A DNA stretch of 64,000 bases from Tretioscincus oriximinensis (taxonomy: Eukaryota > Chordata > Lepidosauria > Squamata > Gymnophthalmidae), in assembly GCA_022410635.1 (NCBI GenBank), contig JAJVDF010000209.1, positions 1,526,979-1,590,978 of the forward strand, read 5' to 3'. The position numbers and the translations under genes are program-made. The notes under the pieces are model-generated. The model worked only from the letters and a program-made list of their open reading frames with translations. It had not been told where the DNA came from and ran no database searches. Shown piece by piece: positions 1 through 10,893 of this stretch. The stretch's first letter is position 1; each line of letters begins with the position of its first letter.

Positions 1-3000
1 GAAAGGATACAGAAAGACATTTCTTCCATGAAGAGAAGGGCAAGGGATGGGCAGNGAAACAGCAACCAGCAATCTCTCGTATGGCAATTGCTATCTGATA
101 GGAAGTGTCTCTCAGCTTCTTCTTTAGTAGTCTACTGAGTAAATAGATCTTGCCCTTTAAAAGTTCAGGAAATCAAAGTGATCANAGACTGCTGAGACAC
201 AATGGAGCCAGTCCTGCACTCACTCTCCTCTAGATAAAAGTATACCACAATTACATGTGCACAGCGTAAGCATAGATAGCAATAGCACTGTCTCTCAGTT
301 CTACTGCTGAACTGACTTCAGTGAGGGATGTACTTAAATTTGTATTTATGAAAATATTTACAAATTTGTAATTACAAAGTATAGAGTTGCCACAAAAAAA
401 ACCCCACACATAACTTTTTGCAACTTTAATGAGTCTAGAAAAGAGAAATTTTTACCAGGTGCATTTATAATGTTTCCATCACACCTAGGGAAAATTCCTT
501 TTTTCACATCCATTAAAGCTGCAGACTACTATCTTTCCAGTTTTTTGTGGTAACCNTATGAGGGTAAAATTGAAACAGATTTTAAAAATAGGTGTTCCAT
601 TTTTACTTCCTTTTAGAAACAACACGTTCAGTAAAATACATAGAAGAGTATATGTAACATATAATGCTAGAAGACACACAAAATAAATGTAACAGAATTA
701 ACTGTGAAAGCCTCGTTTATATTGTAAGGGCTGCCCAACCATACTTAAGGGTGAGATACTAACTTGCACACACTTACTGAAAAGTTATTTTCTCTCAGTT
801 ATGGTATATAAAACCCATAGGTCCCTTAACTGCCTGCTACTCATAAGTAACNTTAATATATTGCATTACTATGTAGGAATTGCTCAGAAAATCTTCCTGT
901 TAGATAGCATACTGCTATAGTATCTAAAATATATGGAAAGAGTCACATTGACTTTAAAATACCCCACCAACTAAAAGGAGGATAAATTATTTCATGTTAC
1001 AAATAGTTATGCAAACTATTCTTACTGACAAGAAGCTAATTTAAAGACAGTACTGCTGCCTCTCTTTTTCTGCCCACAATATGCAGAGTAGTAAAGAAGC
1101 AACCTCAAACAACCTTGTCAAATGATATTTCTAGATTTAGCAGTATATATTTCATACTNAAAACACTGTTGAGAATTCCTTAAACACTATTGAGATTGAA
1201 GCATTATTACTAAACTTTTTTTAAAATTAGTATTGATTTGTACAAATTAGTAATTTTCCATCAAATTTTATATATTGCAGTTGAACAAACGATATAAGTT
1301 TAAGATTTTAACAGCTAAAGTACCAAGGCCTTTGGTGCAATCCTAATTATGTCTACTCAGATTGAAATCCCATTGTTCTCAATGGTATTCTTTCCTAAAG
1401 AAATGAGGTTTAGGCACTGCTGCTAAAAATGAAAATGTACTTTCCTTCTAAAAAGTAAAATGATGCTGCACAGTTTGTCTACAATCAGGTCAATTCCAGC
1501 CCCAAGCTCAAGTATGCANGTTCTTCTTCATTATGAGATTATGTATGATAGGATGCACATGTGGAGAGGTGGCTCCATAGGTAATACAATCAAATTGCAG
1601 ATGGCAGTGACCAGATTGGGTTGCCTCCTCCAACTGTAAGCACTAAAGCCTGCTGGTTATTTTCAATACTGTACTGACCAGAACAGAGATTGGCAGCCCT
1701 TTACCTGGGGGCCATTTCTTGCAGCTGAAATGGATTAATACCGAGATAGAAGGAAGAAGAAGAACAAAAACATTCCTGGTAGACAAAAATAATTAACTTT
1801 TTTTTCCTTTTAGTTTGAGTGGTTAAAGGACATAGTTTTTCCTCAGTGGAGATACCTGACATTCAAAAGATACCTAAACTAAATAATGTATCTCATTATA
1901 TTTTTATAATTTGGATTTCTTAAAAAGGAAGCTACAGTACAAGATCAGTTAGTCTCATAAAACTACATCCTCAAAAGCAGTTTTCAAAATGTCTCAGGAA
2001 GTCTTGCTGTGCCACTGTGATCAGTAGCGATGAAGATGCTAAACTGCAGAGGGAATGAAAGAGAATTTTGTATGATATGGGTGATATCTTTATTTTCTCC
2101 CACTGGGAAGGCACGCAAGAGAATCACATAAATTAGTTTGCAGGATATGTCTGTTTCATTGTTTTGATTTTTTTAACTGACCTAAATATATCTGGCATAA
2201 GGTAACACTCAACTGCGTTCACAAAGGAAACACATATTGCAGTGGCTGTTCCTGTTTGATTGCATTCTTCAAAGGCTTTTCAAAAATGCTAAACATGGGT
2301 CAAATAAAAATGTGCAGCAGAGCATACTACTATACTAAAGAAAGAATAAGCCTCAAAATAAATCTAACCCTATTTAATAAGGTTACATGCACCAGTTTTG
2401 GAGATCGTTTCCACAGTAGGCAGCATTGGATTACATCCTGATTATAACACTGTGAGCATCTCACAGCTACCTTTTGGAGCGAGTAGTGATAAATGATCTT
2501 CATCTTACATTTTAGCAGCAGTGTTCCAGTCTAAGTTATAAGAACATAATATACCACCAATGACATTATGTATTTTGTCCTGGTTACCAGTGTACTTCTG
2601 TTAGCTAAACAGACCATTGTAGTGCTCTCTCATCTCAACAACTATAGTGGCAGCAAATCATTTAAACACATCTAATGCTACACATTCACATTAGTAAAAT
2701 CCCTGNCTAATTTAACATTCTGGTGGACAGATAAACTACCTTCTCTCTCTCCAACGAACACTTCACTGGATGACTGGAGGAAATAATCCCATTCAGCTGA
2801 TTTACTTGCTTGTGGACACCCACCCTTAACCACCTGCAGCTTAGCTGTTTTCAAAAATTTCTAGTATGAGGTACCACAGAATTGGTCAGATTGAATACAG
2901 TCCTCACACCAAGATTTCTCAGAACTGGACCTTATTCCAGATTATATTCTGGAATAGAGATGTGTCATCTGCATTCTAGTGAAGACTCAAGTAGCACTGC

Positions 3001-3584
3001 TTGAGTCTTGTAGTTGACAGGTCTCTATTCCAAGACCTCCATGTCCCTAAAATAGACCTTATATTTAAAATAGAGATAATAACTAACCCAGTAGCAGTAT
3101 CACAAATTTCAATATTCATAAATTGTTCAAGGTCCAGTTCATTAAGCACCTCAGGATTATGGTTACACCATATGGATTTTGTCAGTTTTAAGAATGGATA
3201 GGAAGCTGAAATAATTTTCGATGGTCACATTCCTGCTACTGCCATACTGAAGCTTTCTAGATTCCCTTTGCTTGGTAAAAGATAAGCCTCTCATTTGTGG
3301 GAGAGGTGCAGTGAGATGTGAAGAAGGTGACACAGGGTCAGGTAAGCATCTTCTTATGTGTAGAATAAAGGGGTGTTAGGATACAATTGTGGGAAGGANT
3401 GGGGGAGCATGGATGGAGCATGGGGGGAGGAAAGATACATTGTAATTGGCTGCTTTTATGCCATCTTGACCTCAGGTTTTGATAAAGTCTGCCCTACCTA
3501 TAGGGATTGTTTCTGACACTGCTCAACTATCAATCCAGTAGAACTGATATCAGGATCTGAAAAAAATGTGCAAAGGAGAAAATT
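1..3584. other. Upstream intergenic DNA, nothing identified
   Basis: AT-rich sequence with stops in all frames. Short frames at 485-679, 2256-2441 and 3001-3201 have no family resemblance and no codon-like character. No clear transposon ends were seen. Confidence 0.5.
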
Positions 3585-3745
3585 CAATTTATTAATTCAG
3601 TGTCTGCTTGGAAAGGTGTTAAAAAAGCTGTTTTCTTCAGAAATTGTTTTAAAATGTTAATTTTGTATTTCTTCTTTTTTGTGTGGGCTGCCCCGAGACC
3701 TTCATTTATAAGGTGGTACATAAGTATTAATGAACTAAAAATACT
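3585..3745 (+). mobile_element. L2-like LINE 3' tail
   Basis: The text TTTTAAAATGTTAATTTTGTA then GGGCTGCCCCGAGACC and a GGTGGTACATAA tail matches, with drift, the segments at 24440-24550 and 38880-39015. These are the non-coding 3' end of one L2-like LINE family. Confidence 0.5.
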
Positions 3746-5088
3746 NAATACTTTAAAACAAATGTATCTTCATTACTATTTCCGGTAAGTACATTTTCTA
3801 AGGATTGGAGCACATTTGGCCATATTTTGTTCCAAAAAGGGGTCATTGCAGGGTCTGTGCTAGTCTGGAATGGCACAAGGACAGCAGACCCCTTATGCAA
3901 CTTTCTGCAATAGAATAAGGCCTCTCACTTTTATTTAGAAAAGTCAGTTGACTGCAATTTTGCAATTGTGTAGCAATCTGCTACTAGGCTGTGTTTATCA
4001 AAAATAACTGATACAAAAAAAAGATAAATAGAAAAGATAGCTGTCATTGTCTTTTTTATGCTATTCCTTTGAGCCGCTACTTTTTATCATGTGGTCTACA
4101 GTGTCCTACAAACATACTTTAAGTCCTTTTAGCTTTTTTCCACAGCACTTTTGTTGTATCTCTGTTTATATGCATCATTTGTTTTTGAAAAAATAAGGTT
4201 TTATCTGTGCAGGAAATGTGACAAAACAAAATGTGGNTTTGAAGAAGTTTTCTTCTACCTAAGATTATAACACCAAAAATTTAGATAAATCTTAAAATGA
4301 TAAATCAATTTACTTAAGAAAATACGTGTTACAGAAGCAAAAGGCCACTTTGCTTTACAAAGAACAAACTCCAATAGGTTAGGTACTAGGTAGCTTCTGT
4401 TTCAGAGACAAATATCTGATTCACTTTGAAGTTCTAATTCTACAGTGTTATTCTAGTTCCCACCCTTTATTTTAATTATTATAGCAACATTGACGTTTAA
4501 AAAAACTTCTATCTTAACTGAATCGTTTATTTGTGGAATCAGCAATTATTATATCTACATACAAATGATGCTATATTACTATAAAGAACGCCCACAAGCA
4601 CTGTGAGTCATGATGATGAACTTAGTGGATTGTGGCTTTACCCAGTTGGGACTTTATGTTCTTAAGCTGACAGTACTTTAGTGTCTTCTGGGTTAATATT
4701 GTTTTGGGAGAGAATTATGAATGAAAACGTTTTTTAAAAATAAATAAATCCATTTACCGGTAATTATTAACACTGGGTTGAAAAAGACTGAATGCATAAG
4801 GAGAATGGGGCAATCCTTATTATACTATTTAAGAGATTTCTCCCCTTACATCATCGTGCTGGAACTTTTCGGTCCAGACATTAGTAGGCACGTCCTCCCC
4901 CGATTCCCTGTGGTTTTATTCCGCAGTAAACTCACCCCTGCCCTACCTCCTTGACTAAGCCCAACTCTCGGAGTAGATTACCAGGGAAACCCAGAGATGT
5001 CCAGGTGTCCCCAGTAATATACATGGGAATTGGGCCTATCATCTGCACCTGTTCCCTTCTCCCCTTACAGAAGGCAAGCCGCAATCTG
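3746..5088. other. Intergenic DNA, nothing identified
   Basis: No convincing frame, repeat ends or RNA gene seen. The end of the stretch (4850-5050) is more GC-rich but unassigned. Confidence 0.4.
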
Positions 5089-5132
5089 TTTCTCTATTGG
5101 TAGAGTGGATGACCACTCTACCAATAAAGAAA
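5089..5132. repeat. Near-perfect hairpin, 20-bp arms, 4-nt loop
   Basis: ATTGGTAGAGTGG (5096-5108) and CCACTCTACCAAT (5113-5125) are exact complements around ATGA. The flanks TTTCTCT and AAAGAAA extend the arms to 20 bp with one mismatch. It abuts the simple repeat that follows. Confidence 0.8.
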
Positions 5133-5136
5133 ACTT

Positions 5137-5345
5137 TGCGGCAGGGGTAATAGGTAGTGAGAGAGGAGGGTGGGAAGAGGATGTAGGGAGGGAGAGAGGA
5201 AGAAGAGAAGTAGGCAGTTGGTGGGAAGGTAGGGAGGTAAACAGGGAGGGAGGGAGAAGGGTTGGTAGGAAGATAGGTAGATAGGTAGGTAGGAATGCAG
5301 GTAGATAGATAGGTAGGAATGTAGGAAGGTAGGAAAGTCAGTAGA
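5137..5345. repeat. Purine-rich simple repeat (GGTA/GATA/GGGA-type)
   Basis: A run of GGGAGG, GGTAGG and AGATAGGTAGGT units is purine-only over most of its length. The open frames across it on either strand are compositional. Confidence 0.8.
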
Positions 5346-5985
5346 ACCAGACACAAATGAACGATCAAACAACAGTAAATAATTTGGTTGCCTGTGATAT
5401 ATTTTGTTTGGGTCTATGGCAGAAAACATTCTTTTTCCTACTGTTATTGCAATCTATGGGGGATCTTGCCTGTGGTGGTTGTGATGTGCACAAGGCCAAA
5501 TCCATTGGAAGATTGGGATAACTATGATACACCGCAGAGCTGCAATCACAACCTAAGGCTGTTGTCTGATGGACACATAAGAGCTCAGGCCATTTTTATC
5601 CTGGAACAAGCTGCTCACACCTCCACCCCTGTCACCACACAGAAGTTTCCTGGATGCCCTGGTGAAAGGTAAGTTTCTGTATACATGTAAGAGGCAGGTA
5701 TGAGGAGTCCCTGATGGCTGCCCTCCACATCATGACTGAGCTGAATGACAAAGGAAAGCAACAAAAGCTATGTGTGCCGCCCTTTGGTGAAATGGGTATT
5801 GTAAACGAATTGTTTATACTCCTACTACTTTACTACTTTACATTACTACTGTTGTTGCTATTATTGGCCCTTTTCCTCCTCTGAATCAGTTTCTCAGTCT
5901 GTGATATCTGATTTTTGGACAGCTCTATTGAAGGTAGGACAACCCTAAGAAAGACAATGTGGGTTCTAGTTTCTATTTTTTGGAG
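5346..5985. other. Intergenic DNA with an unassigned 94-codon frame
   Basis: A + strand frame at 5388-5672 encodes a Cys- and aromatic-containing sequence with no recognised domain; no promoter or splice context supports it. The remainder shows nothing. Confidence 0.3.
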
Positions 5986-5989
5986 GTGG

Positions 5990-6738
5990 GGGGAATTATT
6001 TGGTTTATTTCATATAGTTACACAAAGAAGGAAAAAACAAAACAAAGTACATAGCATTTCAAATGTAGTACATTTCCACCCCCCATATATTCCCCTCTCT
6101 CCCATTCTCCCACCCTGTTGGGTTCAGTTGGTTAATACAAAGGTTTTTTTTTTAAAAAAAGTCTTTTTAAACTGAAGACAGATTAGTCTTAATTTCAATA
6201 TTTTTGCCTCTTTTCTTAGTCTAACCTCAAGATCTAACTCTCCCATTTTTGTTTACCGTCTGATTTTTTCCAAATTTCCAACATTATTTATCCTAAAATT
6301 CCTTATTTCTACTGAAATGAGATCACATATATACTCATGCCATTTCTTCAATTCCTATTTTATATTATCTTTCCTACCAGAGTAATATGATCTGTGTGCT
6401 TGAATTTAGTCTTTCCATAACCTCTTTAGTCTGGAACGTTTGTATTTCACTTAGATCCCCCTGGAGCACTGCTATTTATTACTATTTGAGTATTTAACAT
6501 ATTTATCTCCTTCTATATACCCTTAACCAATATTCTTGATCTTTGGCACACGCCCATAGTAAATGGATGTAGGTTCTTCTCACATTACATCCGTGCCAAC
6601 AGTTGGAATTTATATTCGTTACCAAATGGGCTAGTTGTGTCGGCGTTCTATGCCATTTGTGTAGAATTTTTCTTCTAGCCTCTTTTAAATGATTAAATCA
6701 CTCTGTTATTTATTTCATTAATTCATTATCTTTTATTA
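5990..6738 (-). mobile_element. L1 LINE 3' end, 5'-truncated
   Basis: On the minus strand the frame near 6540-6620 reads C-x2-C...H...C followed by EYW, the degenerate C-terminal zinc knuckle of L1 ORF2. The same motif lies at 12270-12330 in the longer L1 copy, and the surrounding text is similar in both. The low end (6000-6100) is AT-rich 3'UTR. It is heavily decayed. Confidence 0.65.
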
Positions 6739-6779
6739 TTAATTAGCTGCAAGCCTGCAAAATCTTTGCATGAGTGGGG

Positions 6780-6978
6780 GTTCTCTTCCCCCTCCTTCAT
6801 CCTCTGCTTTCTCCCTCCTCCTCCTACCTCCTCTTCCTGTTCCTCTTCTTCCTTCTTCATCCCCTCCTTCCTCTTCCTGTCCTCCCGCAATCCACATCAT
6901 ATATTTTCTCCTTGTTCCCCCTCCATCCTCCTCCTCCTCCTCCCTTCCTTGTCTTCTTCCCCCTTGTCTAATTCCCCG
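6780..6978. repeat. Pyrimidine-rich low-complexity tract
   Basis: About 200 bp of CCTCC, CTTCC and TCCTCC units on the + strand. The Ser/Pro/Leu-rich frames that cover it are artefacts of composition. Confidence 0.8.
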
Positions 6979-7419
6979 CTCCCTCCTTGGAGCACAAAAT
7001 TACTGTGTAGAGTGACCATCCAGTGCAAATGGTACNGAAAACATTGGATTTCCTGAGGGGGCATTTCCATTGTGCACAGGAAGGGGGGGGGCAGCCATTT
7101 GCTTTCTCATGTATCCCTGCCCAAGATCTAGGATCCTGTGCAGGGGTAAACAATCTGAGAGCCTAGTGCCGCTCCCAACCTTGGCTCAGCCAGTCTGTGG
7201 AGTGAACTCAGAAGTGAGCATGTGGGGAAAAATACTCTTTCCTGCTNTATTTCTTCAGTTTAGGAGTGGCCTAAAGAGCCTTTTAGCTTTGGCTTTTAAT
7301 GTAGGTGTGTTTGCGTGGGGGTGTGTGAGAGTGAGAGAAATACTGTTTTCTGCAACATTTCTTCAGTTTAAAAATGTTCTAAATGCGGATTGAACATACA
7401 GTTGAGCAGGCCTTTCTCA
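6979..7419. other. Intergenic DNA, unassigned
   Basis: Two partial copies of TCTTTCCTGC/TTCTTCAGTTTA (about 7237-7262 and 7343-7371) suggest a decayed short duplication of roughly 105 bp. Nothing else was identified. Confidence 0.4.
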
Positions 7420-7487
7420 GGAGGAAAATTCTCAGAAATGCTATCACTTCCTGTTCTGCCCCGGAAGTGATGTCACAATTTTCCTCC
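7420..7487. repeat. Compound foldback with CACTTCC/GGAAGTG arms
   Basis: The outer arms GGAGGAAAATT (7420-7430) and AATTTTCCTCC (7477-7487) enclose inner arms ATCACTTCC (7443-7451) and GGAAGTGAT (7463-7471), all perfect. It looks like the end of a non-autonomous DNA transposon. Confidence 0.65.
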
Positions 7488-8022
7488 ATGTGCTATGAAT
7501 ATTCATGAATATGCAAATTAGCAACAATATTAATTACCCCAGGTTCGACCTGAGAATATCTGGCAGTCTATGAAGTCAGCTAGTATTTTGCCCCAGTTTA
7601 ATTTTATTAAGTTAGATAACTAGGTTTAGGCAGAGTTGAATACTACATCTCCATACATGAAAAATCAACTTGGAAGCACCAATATTTATATTTCATCTAA
7701 TTCCCATTACTGGTAGGTACGATGAAGCTGAACTTTCTAAAAACTGCAGACTATGACAATGTGATNGTTTAAGTTGTATCTACGAGTTTTCGGTTATTTT
7801 GGTAGATTTACTATTTCAAATCATGATTAAATAGTGTATCAGGTACATCGTTGATAGTGATAATTTTACTGTTCCTACTACTTTATTTCATAGATCTCTG
7901 TAGACATGATCCCAGCTTACAGCTTGACTTCTTGACAGAATTTGTTTCCTGTTTTATAGTTCTTAGTTGTATTTCTGCCTCTTTTTAATGCTATTTTTTT
8001 CACAACGATAAGTGCTTTTTAT

Positions 8023-8215
8023 TAGGCTGACCAGATGACCCCTTTTTTTGGGGGGGGGGGTGGAAACCCGGTTTTGGGGGCCTCCTGGTTTTTGCTGTGG
8101 AAACTTCATTTCACAAAAAAGATTTTTTAAAAAACAACTTTTCCTCAGCAAAAACTGGGAGGCACCCCAAACCCGGGTTCCCCCCCCCTCCCAAAGGGGT
8201 CATCTGGTCAGCCTA
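8023..8215. mobile_element. 193-bp foldback, hAT-like non-autonomous element
   Basis: The ends TAGGCTGACCAGATGACCCC and its exact complement form 20-bp terminal inverted repeats. The two halves remain complementary almost to the centre, apart from poly-G/C length changes. TTTTTAT flanks both sides (8016-8022 and 8216-8222), a 7-bp target duplication or 8 bp with one mismatch. No coding capacity. The family is a guess from terminal sequence and duplication size. Confidence 0.8.
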
Positions 8216-8227
8216 TTTTTATAAAAG

Positions 8228-8422
8228 TTTGGATGCCCAGCAGGTTCAGAAAGCTGGCAGCAGCACTAGCCCCAATGTGAAAAAGGTGGTAGTGGGGCTG
8301 CTGGGAAGTGTCTTAGCAGGCAGCCTGTGTGGGGGCCTGTTCTACAGACTACTACTCCCAGCCTGCACNGCAGCTATTCCTGGGAGGAAGAGAATGGCTC
8401 TTTAGCCAATCTGTACCCAGTA
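8228..8422 (-). repeat. Unnamed interspersed repeat, copy A
   Basis: Its complement matches 31920-32165 over about 190 bp: CAGATTGGCT near one end, TTCCTCCCAGG, GTGCAGGCTGGGAG, CACTTCCCAGCAG and TTTTTCACATT...GGACTG-like blocks in the same order. It begins a few bases after the 8023-8215 foldback. Confidence 0.7.
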
Positions 8423-9114
8423 TCATCCATAGAAGCATGTTTTTTCTTGACAAGCAGGTGTCAAGTACACTTGAATTAATCAGAGCAGAGCTCGTACACA
8501 ACTAGGCCGAATAGGTTCTGCTTGAAACGGAAGCAATGCAAACTCTGCGACTTCTCTTTCACCTCAGGAGTGATCCGAAGGCACCCAGTAGGGTTTGCCC
8601 ACAATGTGGAAACCGAGAGCCGTTTCCACATAGTGCATTTCCAGGTGCAACGACTTGGGAGTTGCTAATTCCCAATGACTTTAAGGTGTGAAGTATGACG
8701 TTTCCTGCATTATGGCCCTTATTCTGGGCTATAATTGGGGCGGCTGCCATTGTGTACACTGGCATGTGGGTGGCAAAGCGCTTTTCGAGGCATAGCCAAG
8801 AACAGGTNTCGGTGTGGGAAGGGCCCTAGGCAGCTTGGTGGGGCTAGGCCGCTGCCGTTTCCTTAAGCGTCCCTCGCTGGGGCAGCCGTGCACGTACTAC
8901 NGTGAGTAAAGACGTTACTACGAGGAGTAAAGCAACAGCTACCAGGAGTTAACAGCTTTGGCAAGAACTGACTAAACACGAAGCAGCTTCAGTCGCTGTT
9001 CCGGTTCTTGCAAAACGGGTCTTCAGAGGCGGCAGATGGAGATTATTATATATATATGCACGTATATGCTCCCGGGATTCCCGCATGTCATCTGCGCTCT
9101 CAAATGTCTCCCTG
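8423..9114. other. CpG-island shore, no gene recognised
   Basis: GC content rises toward the island. A short TATATATATA run at about 9048 is too far from the island core, and unaccompanied, to be called a TATA box. Confidence 0.4.
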
Positions 9115-9491
9115 GCTGGATGAGTGAATTGCCGCCGCCGCCGCAGCCCTTCGGCCCGTGGCCATTTCTTAAACTTGGGGACGACGTGGAATGGGGAAGC
9201 CGCGACCGCTTCTTCGCAAGAGCGTCGCACAGGCATCAGCGACGCAGCAGCTCTCGGGGCTTTTGCCATCGCCAACTGGTTGTCTTCGCGCTGCTTTGCC
9301 CGGCTGGCTTCCCAATGCACGGCTGCTGCCNCTGCTTCACACGCCTGCGAGCTCCCTGCGCCCTTACCTTCGCTGACTGGGAGGCGGCGGCAGCAGCGGC
9401 GTGACCAAACCACCCAAGCGTCAACCCCCCACCTTATTACCGCCTCCGCCTCCAGTCCTTTTAACTCGTCTCCATACAGCATGGATGGAAA

Positions 9492-9775
9492 AGGGGCGGG
9501 GACAAGGGACACGCAAGGCTACCAATGGGTGGATGGGGGAAGCCTCCCCCCCATCCCCTCTTACCGCCNCCCNCNCNCCCCCCCCCCCCAGATGCTCGTG
9601 GCAAAGTCAACGACCCGAGCCCGCCGGGCCTCATCAAACGTCTCCGCCCGACCCACCTACGTCATGGAAACAAGCACGTCAGGCCAAAAAAGCCAATGGG
9701 ACGGGAGACTGGAGGCAGAGAGACCGGTGCGCCACGCCCCTTCGGGCAGCCGTCCCAGTCAAAGGCTCCGCCCCT
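9492..9775 (+). promoter_or_regulatory. Cluster of GC-box, CCAAT and CRE-like sites
   Basis: Within about 280 bp there are a GGGGCGGGG GC box (about 9492-9500), CCAAT on the + strand (9522-9526), a CRE-like TACGTCAT (about 9658-9665), another CACGTCA (about 9675), a second CCAAT (9693-9697) and reverse GC boxes CCGCCCC (about 9768). This is typical of a TATA-less housekeeping promoter. Factor occupancy is inference. Confidence 0.45.
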
Positions 9776-9951
9776 TCTCTCTCCCCCGCTTGCTGCTGTT
9801 CTCCCCCCCCCCCCACGTCTCTCGTCTTCTCTCTCTCCAGCTTGCCGCTGCTCTCCCCCCGCCCAGCCGGCCGCTTTCCCTTTCCCATGAAGGCGGCGCG
9901 CTTTCAGACCCCCTCCTCCTCCTCCTCTTCCCCTCAGACGAACGAGACTCC

Positions 9952-9961
9952 GTCACGTGAC
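9952..9961. promoter_or_regulatory. Palindromic E-box GTCACGTGAC (USF/MiT-TFE type)
   Basis: The 10-mer GTCACGTGAC is a perfect palindrome around CACGTG. It is the high-affinity site of bHLH-zip factors such as USF1/2 and TFEB/TFE3 (the CLEAR element). It lies in the CpG island about 115 bp upstream of the strongest candidate exon-1 donor, so at a plausible core-promoter distance. Function is inferred from the motif and its position. Confidence 0.5.
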
Positions 9962-10019
9962 CAGCAGGCGCGGTGGGGTGGGGGGCCTGCCTGGTCGGAA
10001 CCTGGCGGCGGCTCCTGGT

Positions 10020-10077
10020 GAAGTGAGGGAGGCGGAGGCTTGCTTGGCGGGCAAGAGCGGCGAGCCTGAGTGAGCAA
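10020..10077 (+). other. ATP2B1: Candidate 3' end of ATP2B1 non-coding exon 1 (GTAAGT donor)
   Basis: GAGCAA is followed by GTAAGT at 10078-10083, the best consensus splice donor in the CpG island. A non-coding exon ending at 10077 would splice in register to the acceptor before 42361; no reading frame constrains it. The exon's 5' end is unknown and the start given is arbitrary. Alternative donors are the two CTGAG/GTGAGC sites at 10588 and 10779. RNA evidence would be needed to choose, and more than one may be used. Confidence 0.4.
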
Positions 10078-10454
10078 GTAAGTGACCCACCCTGAGCGGG
10101 CGGGCGCTGGAGGGCAAGGGAGGATGAGGGCTGCCGGGCTGCACGCCACCCTCGCCGGTTCCCGGGGCGGCGGCNGCAGCAGCAGCAGCAGCGAGGGCTC
10201 CGTCCACGGAGCAGTGCCCCTGGGGTCGTAGGCGCGGAGGGCAGGGAGCCGCCTCCTGCTGCCCTGCTGGTGGGCTGGTTCCGCCGCCGAGAGCGGAGGA
10301 GGAGGAGGGCGGCGCGGAGGTGCTGCTGCTGCTGGGGGAGAAGCTGCTGCTTCTGAGCTGAGGGCGGGGCGGTGCCCGGCTTCTCCCTCCGCCGCCGCCT
10401 CCCTCGCCTCCTTCCCCCTCCCCGTTCGCAGGCGGGCGGGCGGGCAGGCTGGGG

Positions 10455-10845
10455 GAGGCTGGGCAGGGTGGGGGGGAACCGTGCGGATCGGGCAAGGAAG
10501 CGGCACCGGAGGCGGCAGTGGCGGCGCTGCTGCTGCTGCTGCTGGCGGCCGCGTGTGGGCTGGGCGGCGGTGGCAGGAGTCCCTGAGGTGAGCTGGGGGG
10601 GGGGAGCGAAGCGGGCGGGGTGGGGGGCGGGGCGGGGGGGGAGGCTGGGCAGGGTGGGGGGGAACCGTGCGGATCGGGCAAGGAAGCGGCACCGGAGGCG
10701 GCAGTGGCGGCGCTGCTGCTGCTGCTGCTGGCGGCCGCGTGTGGGCTGGGCGGCGGTGGCAGGAGTCCCTGAGGNGAGGTGAGCTGGGGGTGGGGAGCAA
10801 AGCGGGCGGGGTGGGGGGCAGCGCGGGGGTGGGGAGGGGGCGTTA
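10455..10845 (+). repeat. 186-bp tandem duplication with duplicated splice donor
   Basis: The segment starting at 10455 recurs at 10641 with a constant offset of 186 bp, through matching (CTG)n runs, a GCGGCCGC and the sequence GAGTCCCTGAG before a GTGAGC. Copy 2 differs by a five-base insertion containing an N just before the donor (10774-10778) and a few substitutions. A third partial unit trails off after about 10785. Near-identity means either a recent duplication or a GC-rich assembly error. Each copy carries its own candidate donor (10588 and 10779). Confidence 0.85.
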
Positions 10846-10875
10846 GGTGCTGTACAGGTGGGGAGACCTGGAGGA

Positions 10876-10893
10876 GCCGCCGCCGCCGCCGCC
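10876..10893. repeat. (GCC)6 trinucleotide run
   Basis: Six consecutive GCC units lie in the CpG island. Similar GCC runs occur near 9131 and CAG/CTG runs near 10175 and in both duplication copies. They are likely length-polymorphic. Confidence 0.8.

Noticed and set aside
5039..5429. Overlapping frames over 5.0-5.4 kb (Tyr/Leu/Pro-rich repeats)
   Set aside because: They are translations of the purine microsatellite; the periodicity follows the DNA repeat.
6766..7056. Ser/Pro/Leu-rich frames at 6.8-7.0 kb
   Set aside because: Pyrimidine low-complexity tract read in three frames.
9040..9062. TATATATATA as a TATA box
   Set aside because: Isolated AT run at the edge of a TATA-less CpG island, about 1 kb from the likely first exon.
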